NCBI GenBank assembly: GCA_018066065.1
Contig: JAGHSC010000246.1
Coordinates: 1 to 23,812, forward strand
From: Candidatus Cryptobacteroides faecihippi
GTDB taxonomy: Bacteria; Bacteroidota; Bacteroidia; Bacteroidales; UBA932
Reading direction: 5' to 3'
Length of the DNA: 23,812 bases
Part shown: positions 7,920 through 15,494 of the stretch, piece after piece
Numbering within the stretch: position 1 is the stretch's first letter
How the letters are laid out: the number at the start of each line of letters is the position of its first letter
Position numbers and translations under genes: made by a program
Notes under the pieces: generated by a model
Database searches by the model: none
The model's input: only the letters and a program-made list of their open reading frames with translations
Told to the model about the DNA's origin: nothing

Positions 7920-8717
7920 ATGGAAGAGAAAGAAACAAAGCAAGGATTGCTCAGCAACTGGGTAGTGAGGAACATCATCCTCGCAGTCCTGTTCTTCATA
8001 GCACTCATAACAGCCGCGACGCTGCTGCTCAACGCCCTGACACATCATGGCCAGTCCGTGACAGTGCCGGATCTCACGAGCATGTCAGTCTCGGAAGCCC
8101 GCCACGAAGCCTCCAGGCTCAACCTCAGGGTTGAAGTCAGCGACTCGATCTTCGTCAGGAAGATGGCAAAGGGTGCTGTCTACAGCCAGAACCCGAAGGC
8201 CGGTTCAATGGTCAAGAAAGGCAGGAGGATCCTCCTGACAATCAACGCAGTGAACTCCAAGAAGGTCAGCATGCCGAACCTTGTGGGCTACTCCATGAGG
8301 CAGGCAAAGGCCGAGCTGAACTCACGCGGACTGGCTCTTGGCAAGCTCATCTATGTCAACGACATCGCGACGAACAACGTGCTTCGCCAGATCTACCGCA
8401 ACAGGGAGATCAAGCCTGGACGACAGATAGAATCCGGAACGGAAATCGACCTCGAGGTCGGACTCAATTCATCTGACAACCTCACCTACATCCCTGACGT
8501 CAAGGGAATGAAGTACATGAGAGCCATCGACGCGATCCATGACAACTCACTCAATGTCAGGAAGGTTGTCTTCGACAACAACATCAAGACCTACACGGAC
8601 AGCCTGAATGCGGTTGTCTACAAGCAGTCTCCGATGTACTCCAAGGCACCGACCCTGATGGGATCGGATGTCAGCATCTACCTGTCACTCGACAAGAAGG
8701 AAGAAAGCAACAATTAG
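7920..8717 (+). CDS. Membrane-anchored PASTA-domain protein
   Basis: 265 aa. A short cytoplasmic N-terminus is followed by one membrane helix (about residues 15-40, VVRNIILAVLFFIALITAATLLL). Three PASTA repeats then lie outside the inner membrane: about 43-105 (begins VTVPDLTSMSVSEA), 111-183 (begins VSMPNLVGYSMRQA) and 190-260 (begins TYIPDVKGMKYMRA). PASTA domains in other bacteria bind muropeptides and usually belong to Ser/Thr kinases or PBPs; here there is no kinase or transpeptidase domain, so a peptidoglycan-sensing or scaffolding role is only an inference. The gene ends 6 bp before the rluD GTG; a PASTA-rluD pair is common in Bacteroidales. Confidence 0.88.
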   Translation: MEEKETKQGLLSNWVVRNIILAVLFFIALITAATLLLNALTHHGQSVTVPDLTSMSVSEARHEASRLNLRVEVSDSIFVRKMAKGAVYSQNPKAGSMVKKGRRILLTINAVNSKKVSMPNLVGYSMRQAKAELNSRGLALGKLIYVNDIATNNVLRQIYRNREIKPGRQIESGTEIDLEVGLNSSDNLTYIPDVKGMKYMRAIDAIHDNSLNVRKVVFDNNIKTYTDSLNAVVYKQSPMYSKAPTLMGSDVSIYLSLDKKEESNN

Positions 8718-8723
8718 GACGCC

Positions 8724-9800
8724 GTGGACGAGGAACTTCTTTACAACGAACCGGAGGAGACCGTAGAGGACGAAGAGCAGGGAATGTTCGAGCATTTCAG
8801 ACTCAACGTCGACGTCGGCCAGACTCCGATGCGCGTGGACAAATACATGGCCTGTCACCTTGAGGACACCTCCAGGCACAGGATTCAGTGTGCCATCAAG
8901 GAAGGCTACGTCAGGGTAAACGAAAAGGTCGCGAAGGCTAACCTCATCATACGCCCGGGAGATGTGATCCGGTTCGTGATGCCTTACAGAAGGCGCGGAC
9001 TCGAGATCCTGCCTCAGGACATTCCACTGAACATCGTCTACGAGGATGATGACCTGCTCGTGGTCAACAAGCAGGCCGGAATGGTTGTCCACCCAGGTCA
9101 TGGCCACTTCGAAGGCACCCTCATCAATGCCCTCTCCTACCATCTTGGAATATCCCAAGGTCCAGAGGCCGAGGACGAAAGGATGGGCATCCTGGTGCAC
9201 AGGATCGACAAGGACACCTCAGGGCTCCTGGTTGTTGCAAAGAATGATGAAACCCAGCTGGACCTCGCCAAGCAGTTCTTCGACCACTCGATCGAAAGGC
9301 GCTACGTGGCTGTCGTCTGGGGCAACATCAAGGAGGACGAAGGGACCATCGACGGAAACATCGGGCGCGACCCCAACGACCGTCTACGGTTCAGGGTCTA
9401 TCCTCCAGAGGACGAGAAAGGCAAGCACGCCGTCACCCATTACAGGGTGCTTGAGAGATTCGGCTACGTCACCGTCGTAGAATGCAAGCTCGAGACCGGC
9501 AGGACGCACCAGATCCGAGTCCACATGAGCCACATCGGACACCCACTCTTCAATGACGAGCGCTACGGCGGATCAGAGATCAGGAAGGGAACCATCTACT
9601 CCAAGTACAAGCAATTCATCAAGAACTGCTTCGAGATGTGTCCACGACAGGCGCTCCACGCCAAGACACTAGGCTTCGTACACCCTGGAACAAGGAAGTG
9701 GATACAATTCGACTCCACGATCCCGGAGGACATGGAGTCGATGATTGCCAAGTGGCGTGCCTACATCAATGCCGTTCCGGCAGACGAGGAAGAAGACTAG
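8724..9800 (+). CDS. rluD: Large-subunit rRNA pseudouridine synthase, RluD type
   Basis: 358 aa. The S4 RNA-binding domain is at about residues 33-80 (MRVDKYMACHLEDTSRHRIQ ...). The RluA-family catalytic motif is HRIDKDTSGLLVVAKN, with Asp162 as the predicted nucleophile. The C-terminal TGRTHQIRVHMSHIGHPLFND is also diagnostic. The RluD/RluA family modifies uridines in 23S rRNA; RluD is the best fit because of the S4 domain, but RluB/C-like target choice cannot be excluded. The start is GTG at 8724, 6 bp after the PASTA stop. The first 20 residues are very acidic and Met21 (8784) is an alternative. It is the last gene of the operon, ending 1 bp from the convergent outer-membrane gene. Confidence 0.92.
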   Translation: MDEELLYNEPEETVEDEEQGMFEHFRLNVDVGQTPMRVDKYMACHLEDTSRHRIQCAIKEGYVRVNEKVAKANLIIRPGDVIRFVMPYRRRGLEILPQDIPLNIVYEDDDLLVVNKQAGMVVHPGHGHFEGTLINALSYHLGISQGPEAEDERMGILVHRIDKDTSGLLVVAKNDETQLDLAKQFFDHSIERRYVAVVWGNIKEDEGTIDGNIGRDPNDRLRFRVYPPEDEKGKHAVTHYRVLERFGYVTVVECKLETGRTHQIRVHMSHIGHPLFNDERYGGSEIRKGTIYSKYKQFIKNCFEMCPRQALHAKTLGFVHPGTRKWIQFDSTIPEDMESMIAKWRAYINAVPADEEED

Positions 9801-9801
9801 C

Positions 9802-12756
9802 CTACATCATAGGTGGTCTTCCAGGGCCACGTCCACCAGGGCCTCCCATAGGGCCACCCATTCCACCTCTTGCACCACCCTTTCCGAAAGTACCGAAACG
9901 GTAGGTAAGGGCGAGGATCACGTACCTTCCAAGAGTGTTGTTGCGTACCTCCTGATGGTAGTTGGAAGCGTCTGTGACGGTCAGGTTCTTGGCCTGGTCT
10001 AGGATGTCATAGCCACGCAGGGCAAGGGTGAACTTGTCCTTGAACAGGAGCTTCTGGATGTCGACGTTGATGACGACCTCATCATCCTGCTTGGTTGTGT
10101 AGCCATTGTACCAGTTGTAGTTGGCCTCTGTCTTGAAGGTGATTCCGCCAGGGATGGTCCAGTTCATGGATCCGTTGACCTGGTTGTTCCATGTAGTAAG
10201 GTTGCTGGCGTTCTCGAGAGTGTACCAAGACTTGTTCATCCTGGTCCTTCCTCCGAGAGTAAGTTCAACAATGTCATTCCTGTAGGTCAGCCTGATCCTC
10301 TCGGTAAGGTTGACGGTCTGAGTCTTGTTCTCGGTGAACTTGTCGGACTTGGACATGTCAGGATAGTCATTGATGAAGGCATCGTAGTCAGAGAAGACAC
10401 CTTCGGAATCAAGATACTTGCTCATGTCGAACGAACTCTTACCGACGAAGGATGAAGAATAGTTGTAACCGCCGAAGCTCATCACGAAGATGGAGAAGTT
10501 GGACTTCGCAATCGGCGAATTGAAGAACATTCTGTAATTGATGTTTCCAGAGCCAGGGCCGTTGACAGGCATGTTGTACTGGACACCATTGTTGTCATAC
10601 CAGAGGGTTGAGACAATCGGATTCTGCACGAAGCCACCGTCGACATTGAGATTGATGGATGCGAAGTTCTTCTTGTTCGTCATCTTGAACTCACTGTGAA
10701 GGTTGTGGTTGAAGAATGGCTTCAAGGCAGGGTTACCGAGATTGATGTTCAGCGGGTTGGAGTTGTCCGGAACAGGCATGAGCTGAGTGGTTGTCGGCTG
10801 CTGTGAACGTCCATGGTAGAAGAGACGGACATTCGTGTTGTCATTGATGTCATACCACATCATCGCAGACGGAGCCCAGTTCACGACCTTGCTGTCATAG
10901 ACCTTTCCATTGGTCTCGTTGTGAGTGTCGGTCGGAGTGAATGCCAGACCGGTCTGAGCATGGAGCTTGTCCTTCTGGTACTGGAAGTCGAAGCCCGCGC
11001 TCTGGTTCTTGTAGATGTTGACGATGTTGTTGGAATAGGTACCGTCAAGGCTTTCGCCAACCGGATTGTAGATCGATGGGTCAGTGTAGAGTCCACTGTT
11101 ATAGGTGTCCTTCTGGGACTTGTTCTTGCCCCAGCTGTAGCTGTAGTTTGCAGAGAGGTAGAAGCCCTTGCCCAATGGCTCGGTGTAGACGACTCTTCCC
11201 CAGAGGGATGAGCTGTTGGAAAGCTGGTCGATCCTCTGGTTGACGGATTCCTGCTGCTTGCCGGTCAACTGGTCATAGGTGTTCGTCAGCGACTGGTTGA
11301 AGCCATCGAGGGTGTTGTGGCTGAAGTTGTAGTTGCCCATCAGGGAAATCGTCCTTCCAGGGATTCCAAGACGCTGCCTGAAGAGCATGAATCCTCTTGC
11401 ATTCCAGTTCTGGTTGTCACCGATGTTCCTGCTGTAGCCATCATTCATGGCCGTCTCTGCGGAAGCACCCTTTGCAATCCTCCCTGTGGAGAAATCGGAG
11501 AACTGGTTGTAGCCACCCTTGCCGAAGTCAAACTGAGGCTGGAAGAGGATGGATGTCTTGTCGGAAAACTTATGCTCGAGACGCATTCCGAAGCGGTTGC
11601 CGCTGGAATTGGTGTTGTTGTAGCCGTTGTTGCTGTAATTCAGGATCGAGCCATCCTCAAGGTAGGTGTTCTTCATGCTCTCCTCCTTGACTGTCGTCCT
11701 CGAGCGGTTGTAGACATAGTTTCCACCGATGTCCATCTTGTCGTCGAAGAGAGTCCATGCGCCGTTGAGACCGGCCATCCAAGACTCGGTGATACCGTTG
11801 CGGTTGCCCCAGCCACCCTGGCCACGGCCCATGCCGCCACCGCCTCCACGCATGCCCTGCATCATGCCGCCGGCAATGTCATTGAAGCCACGGTTGTTGG
11901 TGTTGTTGGCGTTGAATATGAAGCTCAGCTGGCTCTTCTCGGAGAACTTGCCGACGAAGGCTCCACCCTGGTAGCGGAAGTCAGCATCGGTACCCACTGA
12001 AGGGACATCGCGACCTCCACCGAGGGAAACGTTTCCGATGGCTCCGTTCATCATTCCCTTGTGGACCGACAAGTCAAGCACTGTCTCCTCGTTGCCGTCA
12101 TCGATTCCGGTGAACTCTGCCTGCTCGGACTTCTTCTGCACGACCTTGATCTTCTCGATCATCTTGGCAGGAAGGTTCTTGGAAGCAAGCTGAGGATCGT
12201 CAAGGAAGAAGGTCTTGCCGCCGATGGTGATCTTCGTGATGGTCTCACCGTTGGCCGTAACCGTTCCATCCTCAGAGACTTCAACACCCGGAAGCTTCTT
12301 GAGAAGATCTTCGAGCATGTCGTTGTCGGTGGTCTTGAAGGATGAGGCGTTGTACTCGACGGTGTCCTTCTTGATGATGATAGGATTGCCGGTGGCCGAG
12401 ACGCTTGCAGCATCGAGTACTTCCTTGTCGGTCTCCATCTTCAAAGAACCGAGGTCGAGGTCGCCCTTGACTTCAATGTCCTTCGCAAATGGCTTGTAGC
12501 CCATTATCTCAGCCTTGAAGACATACTTTCCGGAAGCGACACCTTCTATGAGCGCCTTTCCTTCAGAGCTGCTGAGGACGTACTTGTAGGGCTTGTCTGA
12601 GTTCGTTTTCTGGAGAGATACCGTTGCAAAGCCAACCGGTTCTCCGTTTGCTGCATCGACGAGGACTGCCTTTACCGAATGTCCTCTCTGAGCAAATGCC
12701 ATGAGCGATGCGAGCAACAAGCCGGCAGTCATGGCGATGATTCTTTTCAAGTTCAT
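9802..12756 (-). CDS. Outer-membrane beta-barrel (TonB-receptor-like) protein with carboxypeptidase-regulatory domain
   Basis: 984 aa. There is a Sec signal peptide (about residues 1-22, MNLKRIIAMTAGLLLASLMAFA). A carboxypeptidase-regulatory-like domain follows (about 27-110), then a plug-like segment (about 115-240) and a long stretch of alternating, aromatic-rich strands rich in Asn, Tyr and Gly that form the barrel. It resembles the outer-membrane beta-barrel family of Bacteroidota rather than SusC, and no SusD gene is adjacent. The last barrel strand (GRYVILALTYRF) is followed by a Gly/Met/Pro/Arg tail of about 28 residues; another Gly/Met-rich run sits around residues 300-320. The ligand is unknown. 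Its upstream gap of 97 bp shows no convincing -7 element, though TTAAACTTTTC on the minus strand near 12815-12822 is a weak candidate. Confidence 0.88.
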   Translation of the reverse strand: MNLKRIIAMTAGLLLASLMAFAQRGHSVKAVLVDAANGEPVGFATVSLQKTNSDKPYKYVLSSSEGKALIEGVASGKYVFKAEIMGYKPFAKDIEVKGDLDLGSLKMETDKEVLDAASVSATGNPIIIKKDTVEYNASSFKTTDNDMLEDLLKKLPGVEVSEDGTVTANGETITKITIGGKTFFLDDPQLASKNLPAKMIEKIKVVQKKSEQAEFTGIDDGNEETVLDLSVHKGMMNGAIGNVSLGGGRDVPSVGTDADFRYQGGAFVGKFSEKSQLSFIFNANNTNNRGFNDIAGGMMQGMRGGGGGMGRGQGGWGNRNGITESWMAGLNGAWTLFDDKMDIGGNYVYNRSRTTVKEESMKNTYLEDGSILNYSNNGYNNTNSSGNRFGMRLEHKFSDKTSILFQPQFDFGKGGYNQFSDFSTGRIAKGASAETAMNDGYSRNIGDNQNWNARGFMLFRQRLGIPGRTISLMGNYNFSHNTLDGFNQSLTNTYDQLTGKQQESVNQRIDQLSNSSSLWGRVVYTEPLGKGFYLSANYSYSWGKNKSQKDTYNSGLYTDPSIYNPVGESLDGTYSNNIVNIYKNQSAGFDFQYQKDKLHAQTGLAFTPTDTHNETNGKVYDSKVVNWAPSAMMWYDINDNTNVRLFYHGRSQQPTTTQLMPVPDNSNPLNINLGNPALKPFFNHNLHSEFKMTNKKNFASINLNVDGGFVQNPIVSTLWYDNNGVQYNMPVNGPGSGNINYRMFFNSPIAKSNFSIFVMSFGGYNYSSSFVGKSSFDMSKYLDSEGVFSDYDAFINDYPDMSKSDKFTENKTQTVNLTERIRLTYRNDIVELTLGGRTRMNKSWYTLENASNLTTWNNQVNGSMNWTIPGGITFKTEANYNWYNGYTTKQDDEVVINVDIQKLLFKDKFTLALRGYDILDQAKNLTVTDASNYHQEVRNNTLGRYVILALTYRFGTFGKGGARGGMGGPMGGPGGRGPGRPPMM

Positions 12757-12826
12757 GTCAGATTAAAATTCTTCTTTCTTTTTCCAATGCCACTTAGACA
12801 GAAAGAATGGAGAAAAGTTTAACTGA

Positions 12827-12843
12827 CGCCCGCATTCCGGGCG
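12827..12843. repeat. GC-rich perfect inverted repeat between ruvC and the outer-membrane gene
   Basis: The arms CGCCCG (12827-12832) and CGGGCG (12838-12843) are perfectly complementary with a 5-nt loop, followed on the plus strand by seven A. For ruvC transcription (minus strand) the T7 comes before the stem, so this is not a standard intrinsic terminator in either direction. It could be an operator, an RNA-processing stem at the ruvC 3' end or part of the outer-membrane gene's control region. Confidence 0.45.
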
Positions 12844-12853
12844 AAAAAAAGTG

Positions 12854-13405
12854 CTATTTGACCCTGTCAGGGTGAGCCTGGATGAATTTTTCCCAGCTGG
12901 AGGAACTCTTGAGCTTCGACAGTGGGTTGGAAGTGGTGTAGAAGTGGCAGAGTGCTATCGCAAGTGCATCCGTAGCATCCAGGTGATCGACTGTCAGGTC
13001 GACACCCAGAGTCTTCTCCAGCATGACACAGACCTGTTCCTTCGAGGCCGCACCGTTGCCGGTTATTGCTTGCTTGGCCTCCCTTGGCGCATATTCACAG
13101 ACCTCAAGGCCTTGCTCGAGGGCAGCGATCATCGCGGCACCCTGAGCTCTTCCGAGCTTGAGGATGACCTGGGGGTTCTTGCCGTAGAACGGTGACTCGA
13201 GAGCCATCTCCGTCCCATGGTAGGTCTTCACTACTTCCGAGACCGTGTCGAAGATCTGCCTCAGCTTCGAGTAGGCATCCTTCTCCTTGCGGAGGTCCAG
13301 GACGCCCATGTCAACGAAGCGGGGCTTGCCGTCTTCAACAGCAATGACCCCGAAGCCAAGAAGATTGGTTCCGGGGTCTATACCGATGATAGTCCTTCTA
13401 CCCAT
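12854..13405 (-). CDS. ruvC: Crossover junction endodeoxyribonuclease RuvC
   Basis: 183 aa, normal for the family. RuvC resolves Holliday junctions by symmetric cleavage, working with RuvAB. All four acidic catalytic residues are present: Asp10 in IIGIDPGT, Glu70 in MALESPF, and Asp143 and Asp146 in DHLDATDALAIA. GRAQGA and YAPREAKQAITGNGAASKEQV fit the conserved core. The C-terminus (about 160-183) is longer and Ser/Lys-rich compared with the core and less conserved. The gene starts 9 bp after serS on the same strand and is the last gene of the unit. ruvA and ruvB are not in this window. Confidence 0.96.
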   Translation of the reverse strand: MGRRTIIGIDPGTNLLGFGVIAVEDGKPRFVDMGVLDLRKEKDAYSKLRQIFDTVSEVVKTYHGTEMALESPFYGKNPQVILKLGRAQGAAMIAALEQGLEVCEYAPREAKQAITGNGAASKEQVCVMLEKTLGVDLTVDHLDATDALAIALCHFYTTSNPLSKLKSSSSWEKFIQAHPDRVK

Positions 13406-13414
13406 CAGGATTGA

Positions 13415-14686
13415 CTAGTCGATCTTGTCAAAGCCTGTGTAAGGGCGGAGAACTTCTGGGATTACGATGCCGTCCTCTGTCTGGTTGTCCTCGAGGAGTG
13501 CAGCGACGACACGTGGGAGTGCAAGTGAACTCCCGTTCAGTGTGTGGCAGAGCTGGGTCTTGCCCTCTGCGTCACGGTAGCGGAGGTGGAGGCGGTTGGC
13601 CTGGTAGGTCTCGAAGTTGGAGACTGAAGAGATCTCGAGCCAGCGTCCCTGGGCTGCAGACCAAAGTTCGAAGTCGTAGGTGATTGCAGAGGTGAAGCTC
13701 ATGTCACCACCGCAGAGGCGGAGGATCCTGTACTTGAGGCCAAGAGCGTTGACGATGCTCTCGACATGCGCAACCATCTCATCGAGGGCTGCATAGGAAT
13801 CCTCAGGCTTCTCGACGCGTACGATCTCGACCTTGTCGAACTGGTGGAGACGGTTGAGACCTCTTACATCCTTGCCGTAGGAACCGGCCTCACGGCGGAA
13901 GCATGGGGTGTAGGCCGTCATCTTCTGAGGACACTCATCATTCTGAAGGATGACATCCCTGAAGATGTTGGTCACAGGCACCTCAGCGGTAGGTACGAGA
14001 TAGAAATCATCGAGACCGACATGGTACATCTGAGCCTCCTTGTCAGGAAGCTGGCCGGTACCGAAACCTGAAGCGGCATTGACAACTACCGGTGGCTCAA
14101 CCTCCTTGTAGCCAGCCTTGGTGTTGACATCGAGGAAGAAGTTGATGAGAGCTCTCTGGAGCTTGGCACCCTTGCCCTTGTAGACAGGGAAACCGGCTCC
14201 GGTGAGCTTGACACCAAGGTCAAAGTCGATGATGTCATACTTCTTTGCGAGCTCCCAGTGAGGGAGTGCGTTCTCAGGAAGCTGGACCTCAGGGCCGCCC
14301 ATCTTGACGACGAGGTTGTCCTCTGCGCCCTTTCCTTCCGGAACGAGGTCGCAAGGGAGGTTAGGAAGGAGAACAAGCTGAGCCTCAAGCTCCTTGTTGT
14401 TCTCATCAGCCTGTGCGAGAAGCTCGGCAGACTTAGCCTTGAGCTCAGCGACTTCCTTCTTGGCCTCCTCAGCCTCCTCCTTCTTGCCAGCCTTCATGAG
14501 ACCTCCGATAAGGTTGGCCTTCTGCTTCTGCTGCGCAAGGAGCTGGTCGCTCTCCGTCTGGAGATTCCTTCTGTTGGTATCGAGTTCAAGGACCTTCTCG
14601 ACGATTGCCCTTGCATCGAAATTCTTTACTGCAAGCTTCGCGATCACTTTCTCAGGATCGTCACGAAGCGTCTTAAGTGTCAGCAT
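13415..14686 (-). CDS. serS: Seryl-tRNA synthetase
   Basis: 423 aa, the usual size of this class II synthetase, which charges tRNA-Ser (and tRNA-Sec where present). The N-terminal tRNA-binding coiled coil spans about residues 28-105, with the Lys/Glu heptads around KAGKKEEAEEAKKEVAELKA. Class II motif 2 is at FRREAGSYGKDVRGLNRLHQF and motif 3 at TLNGSSLALPRVVAALLED. The latter differs from the more common GSGLAVGR form but keeps the Arg that contacts ATP. The 88-bp gap upstream contains the rpmA terminator. I find no clear -7 element after it, so serS may depend on read-through or on a weak promoter. ruvC follows by 9 bp. Confidence 0.96.
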   Translation of the reverse strand: MLTLKTLRDDPEKVIAKLAVKNFDARAIVEKVLELDTNRRNLQTESDQLLAQQKQKANLIGGLMKAGKKEEAEEAKKEVAELKAKSAELLAQADENNKELEAQLVLLPNLPCDLVPEGKGAEDNLVVKMGGPEVQLPENALPHWELAKKYDIIDFDLGVKLTGAGFPVYKGKGAKLQRALINFFLDVNTKAGYKEVEPPVVVNAASGFGTGQLPDKEAQMYHVGLDDFYLVPTAEVPVTNIFRDVILQNDECPQKMTAYTPCFRREAGSYGKDVRGLNRLHQFDKVEIVRVEKPEDSYAALDEMVAHVESIVNALGLKYRILRLCGGDMSFTSAITYDFELWSAAQGRWLEISSVSNFETYQANRLHLRYRDAEGKTQLCHTLNGSSLALPRVVAALLEDNQTEDGIVIPEVLRPYTGFDKID

Positions 14687-14710
14687 ATCTGTTATTGTTC
14701 TTGAATATTC

Positions 14711-14755
14711 AAAAAAAAGAGGACAGGCACGATGAACTCGAAGCCAGCCCTCTTT
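14711..14755 (-). terminator. Intrinsic terminator after rpmA
   Basis: On the minus strand AAAGAGG (14755-14749) pairs with CCTCTTT (14722-14716), with further imperfect pairing inside the roughly 26-nt interior, and the stem runs into an uninterrupted T8 (14718-14711). It lies about 20 nt after the rpmA stop, separating rplU-rpmA from serS-ruvC. Confidence 0.8.
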
Positions 14756-14774
14756 AATCTATCAACCTCCGAGT

Positions 14775-15035
14775 CTAGTTCTCAAAAGGGATAACCGAGA
14801 CGTAGGACTTGTTTTCCTTCTTCCTGGTGAACTTTACAGTTCCGTCAACGAGTGCATAAAGAGTGTGGTCCTTGCCCATACCGACATTCTTGTCAGGATT
14901 GTGGACTGTACCCCTCTGGCGGACGATGATGTTACCAGCCTTTACGACCTCACCGCCGAACTTCTTGAGACCAAGTCTCTTTGACTGAGACTCACGACCG
15001 TTCTTTGAACTTGATTGTCCTTTCTTGTGTGCCAT
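14775..15035 (-). CDS. rpmA: 50S ribosomal protein L27
   Basis: 86 aa, standard for bL27. The N-terminus MAHKKGQSSSKNGRESQSKRLGLKKFGGE is the conserved flexible arm that reaches the peptidyl-transferase centre. It begins directly with Met-Ala-His, without the cleavable N-terminal extension found in Firmicutes. GNIIVRQRGT and GMGKDHTLYALVDGTVKF complete the family pattern. It is 19 bp downstream of rplU, the usual L21-L27 pair, and is followed by a good intrinsic terminator. Confidence 0.98.
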   Translation of the reverse strand: MAHKKGQSSSKNGRESQSKRLGLKKFGGEVVKAGNIIVRQRGTVHNPDKNVGMGKDHTLYALVDGTVKFTRKKENKSYVSVIPFEN

Positions 15036-15054
15036 AGTGTTCTACTCTTTGAAA

Positions 15055-15366
15055 TTAAGCGATTGCGTCGATGCGGATCTTGGAAAGCTTCTGGCGATGG
15101 CCATTGCACTTCTGGAAGCCCTTGCGGCGGATCTTCTTGAAAACGAGTACCTTGTCAGCCTTTGCATCGTCCTCGAGGACGGTAGCCTTGACAACTGCAC
15201 CCTTTACATAAGGATTACCGAGCTGAATCTGCCCGTCGGTGTCGATCAGCAGGACCTTGTCGAACTCAACGGTCTCATCCTTGGCAGCCGCAAGACGGTT
15301 GCAGAAGATCTCGTTTCCAGCCTCAACCTTGAACTGCTGTCCAGCAATATCAACAATTGCGTACAT
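15055..15366 (-). CDS. rplU: 50S ribosomal protein L21
   Basis: 103 aa from the ATG at 15366 (MYAIVDIAGQQFKVEAG), the canonical start of bL21. The frame is open 43 codons further upstream to 15495, but that part reads as hydrophobic non-family sequence and spans the promoter and leader, so it is not coding. The C-terminal KIRRKGFQKCNGHRQKLSKIRIDAI is the conserved rRNA-binding region. L21 binds 23S rRNA domain VI with L20. The predicted transcript start leaves a leader of about 80 nt with two possible short hairpins. Confidence 0.97.
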   Translation of the reverse strand: MYAIVDIAGQQFKVEAGNEIFCNRLAAAKDETVEFDKVLLIDTDGQIQLGNPYVKGAVVKATVLEDDAKADKVLVFKKIRRKGFQKCNGHRQKLSKIRIDAIA

Positions 15367-15453
15367 AAAAAAACAAAACTTTATTAGTTTCAGCCGCAAG
15401 CGTCCGTACAACTGCACGGAACTTCTGGAGCTCCACGGCCACGAAATGGAGTG

Positions 15454-15484
15454 CAAAAATAGGTAAAATCCCAGAATCCGCAAA
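15454..15484 (-). promoter_or_regulatory. rplU-rpmA promoter
   Basis: On the minus strand TTTG (15484-15481), 19 nt of spacer and TATTTTTG (15461-15454) match the Bacteroidota primary-sigma consensus TTTG-N19..23-TAnnTTTG. Transcription would start near 15449, about 80 nt before the rplU ATG. The -33 box lies just after the stop of the upstream Sir2 gene, so the ribosomal operon has its own promoter. Confidence 0.8.
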
Positions 15485-15494
15485 ATTATTTGCA

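Noticed and set aside
9802..12756. SusC-type glycan importer with a utilisation locus
   Set aside because: No SusD, glycosidase or sigma/anti-sigma genes are adjacent, and the barrel resembles the non-SusC outer-membrane family.
12827..12850. Intrinsic terminator for ruvC
   Set aside because: The T-run on the minus strand lies before the stem, not after it.
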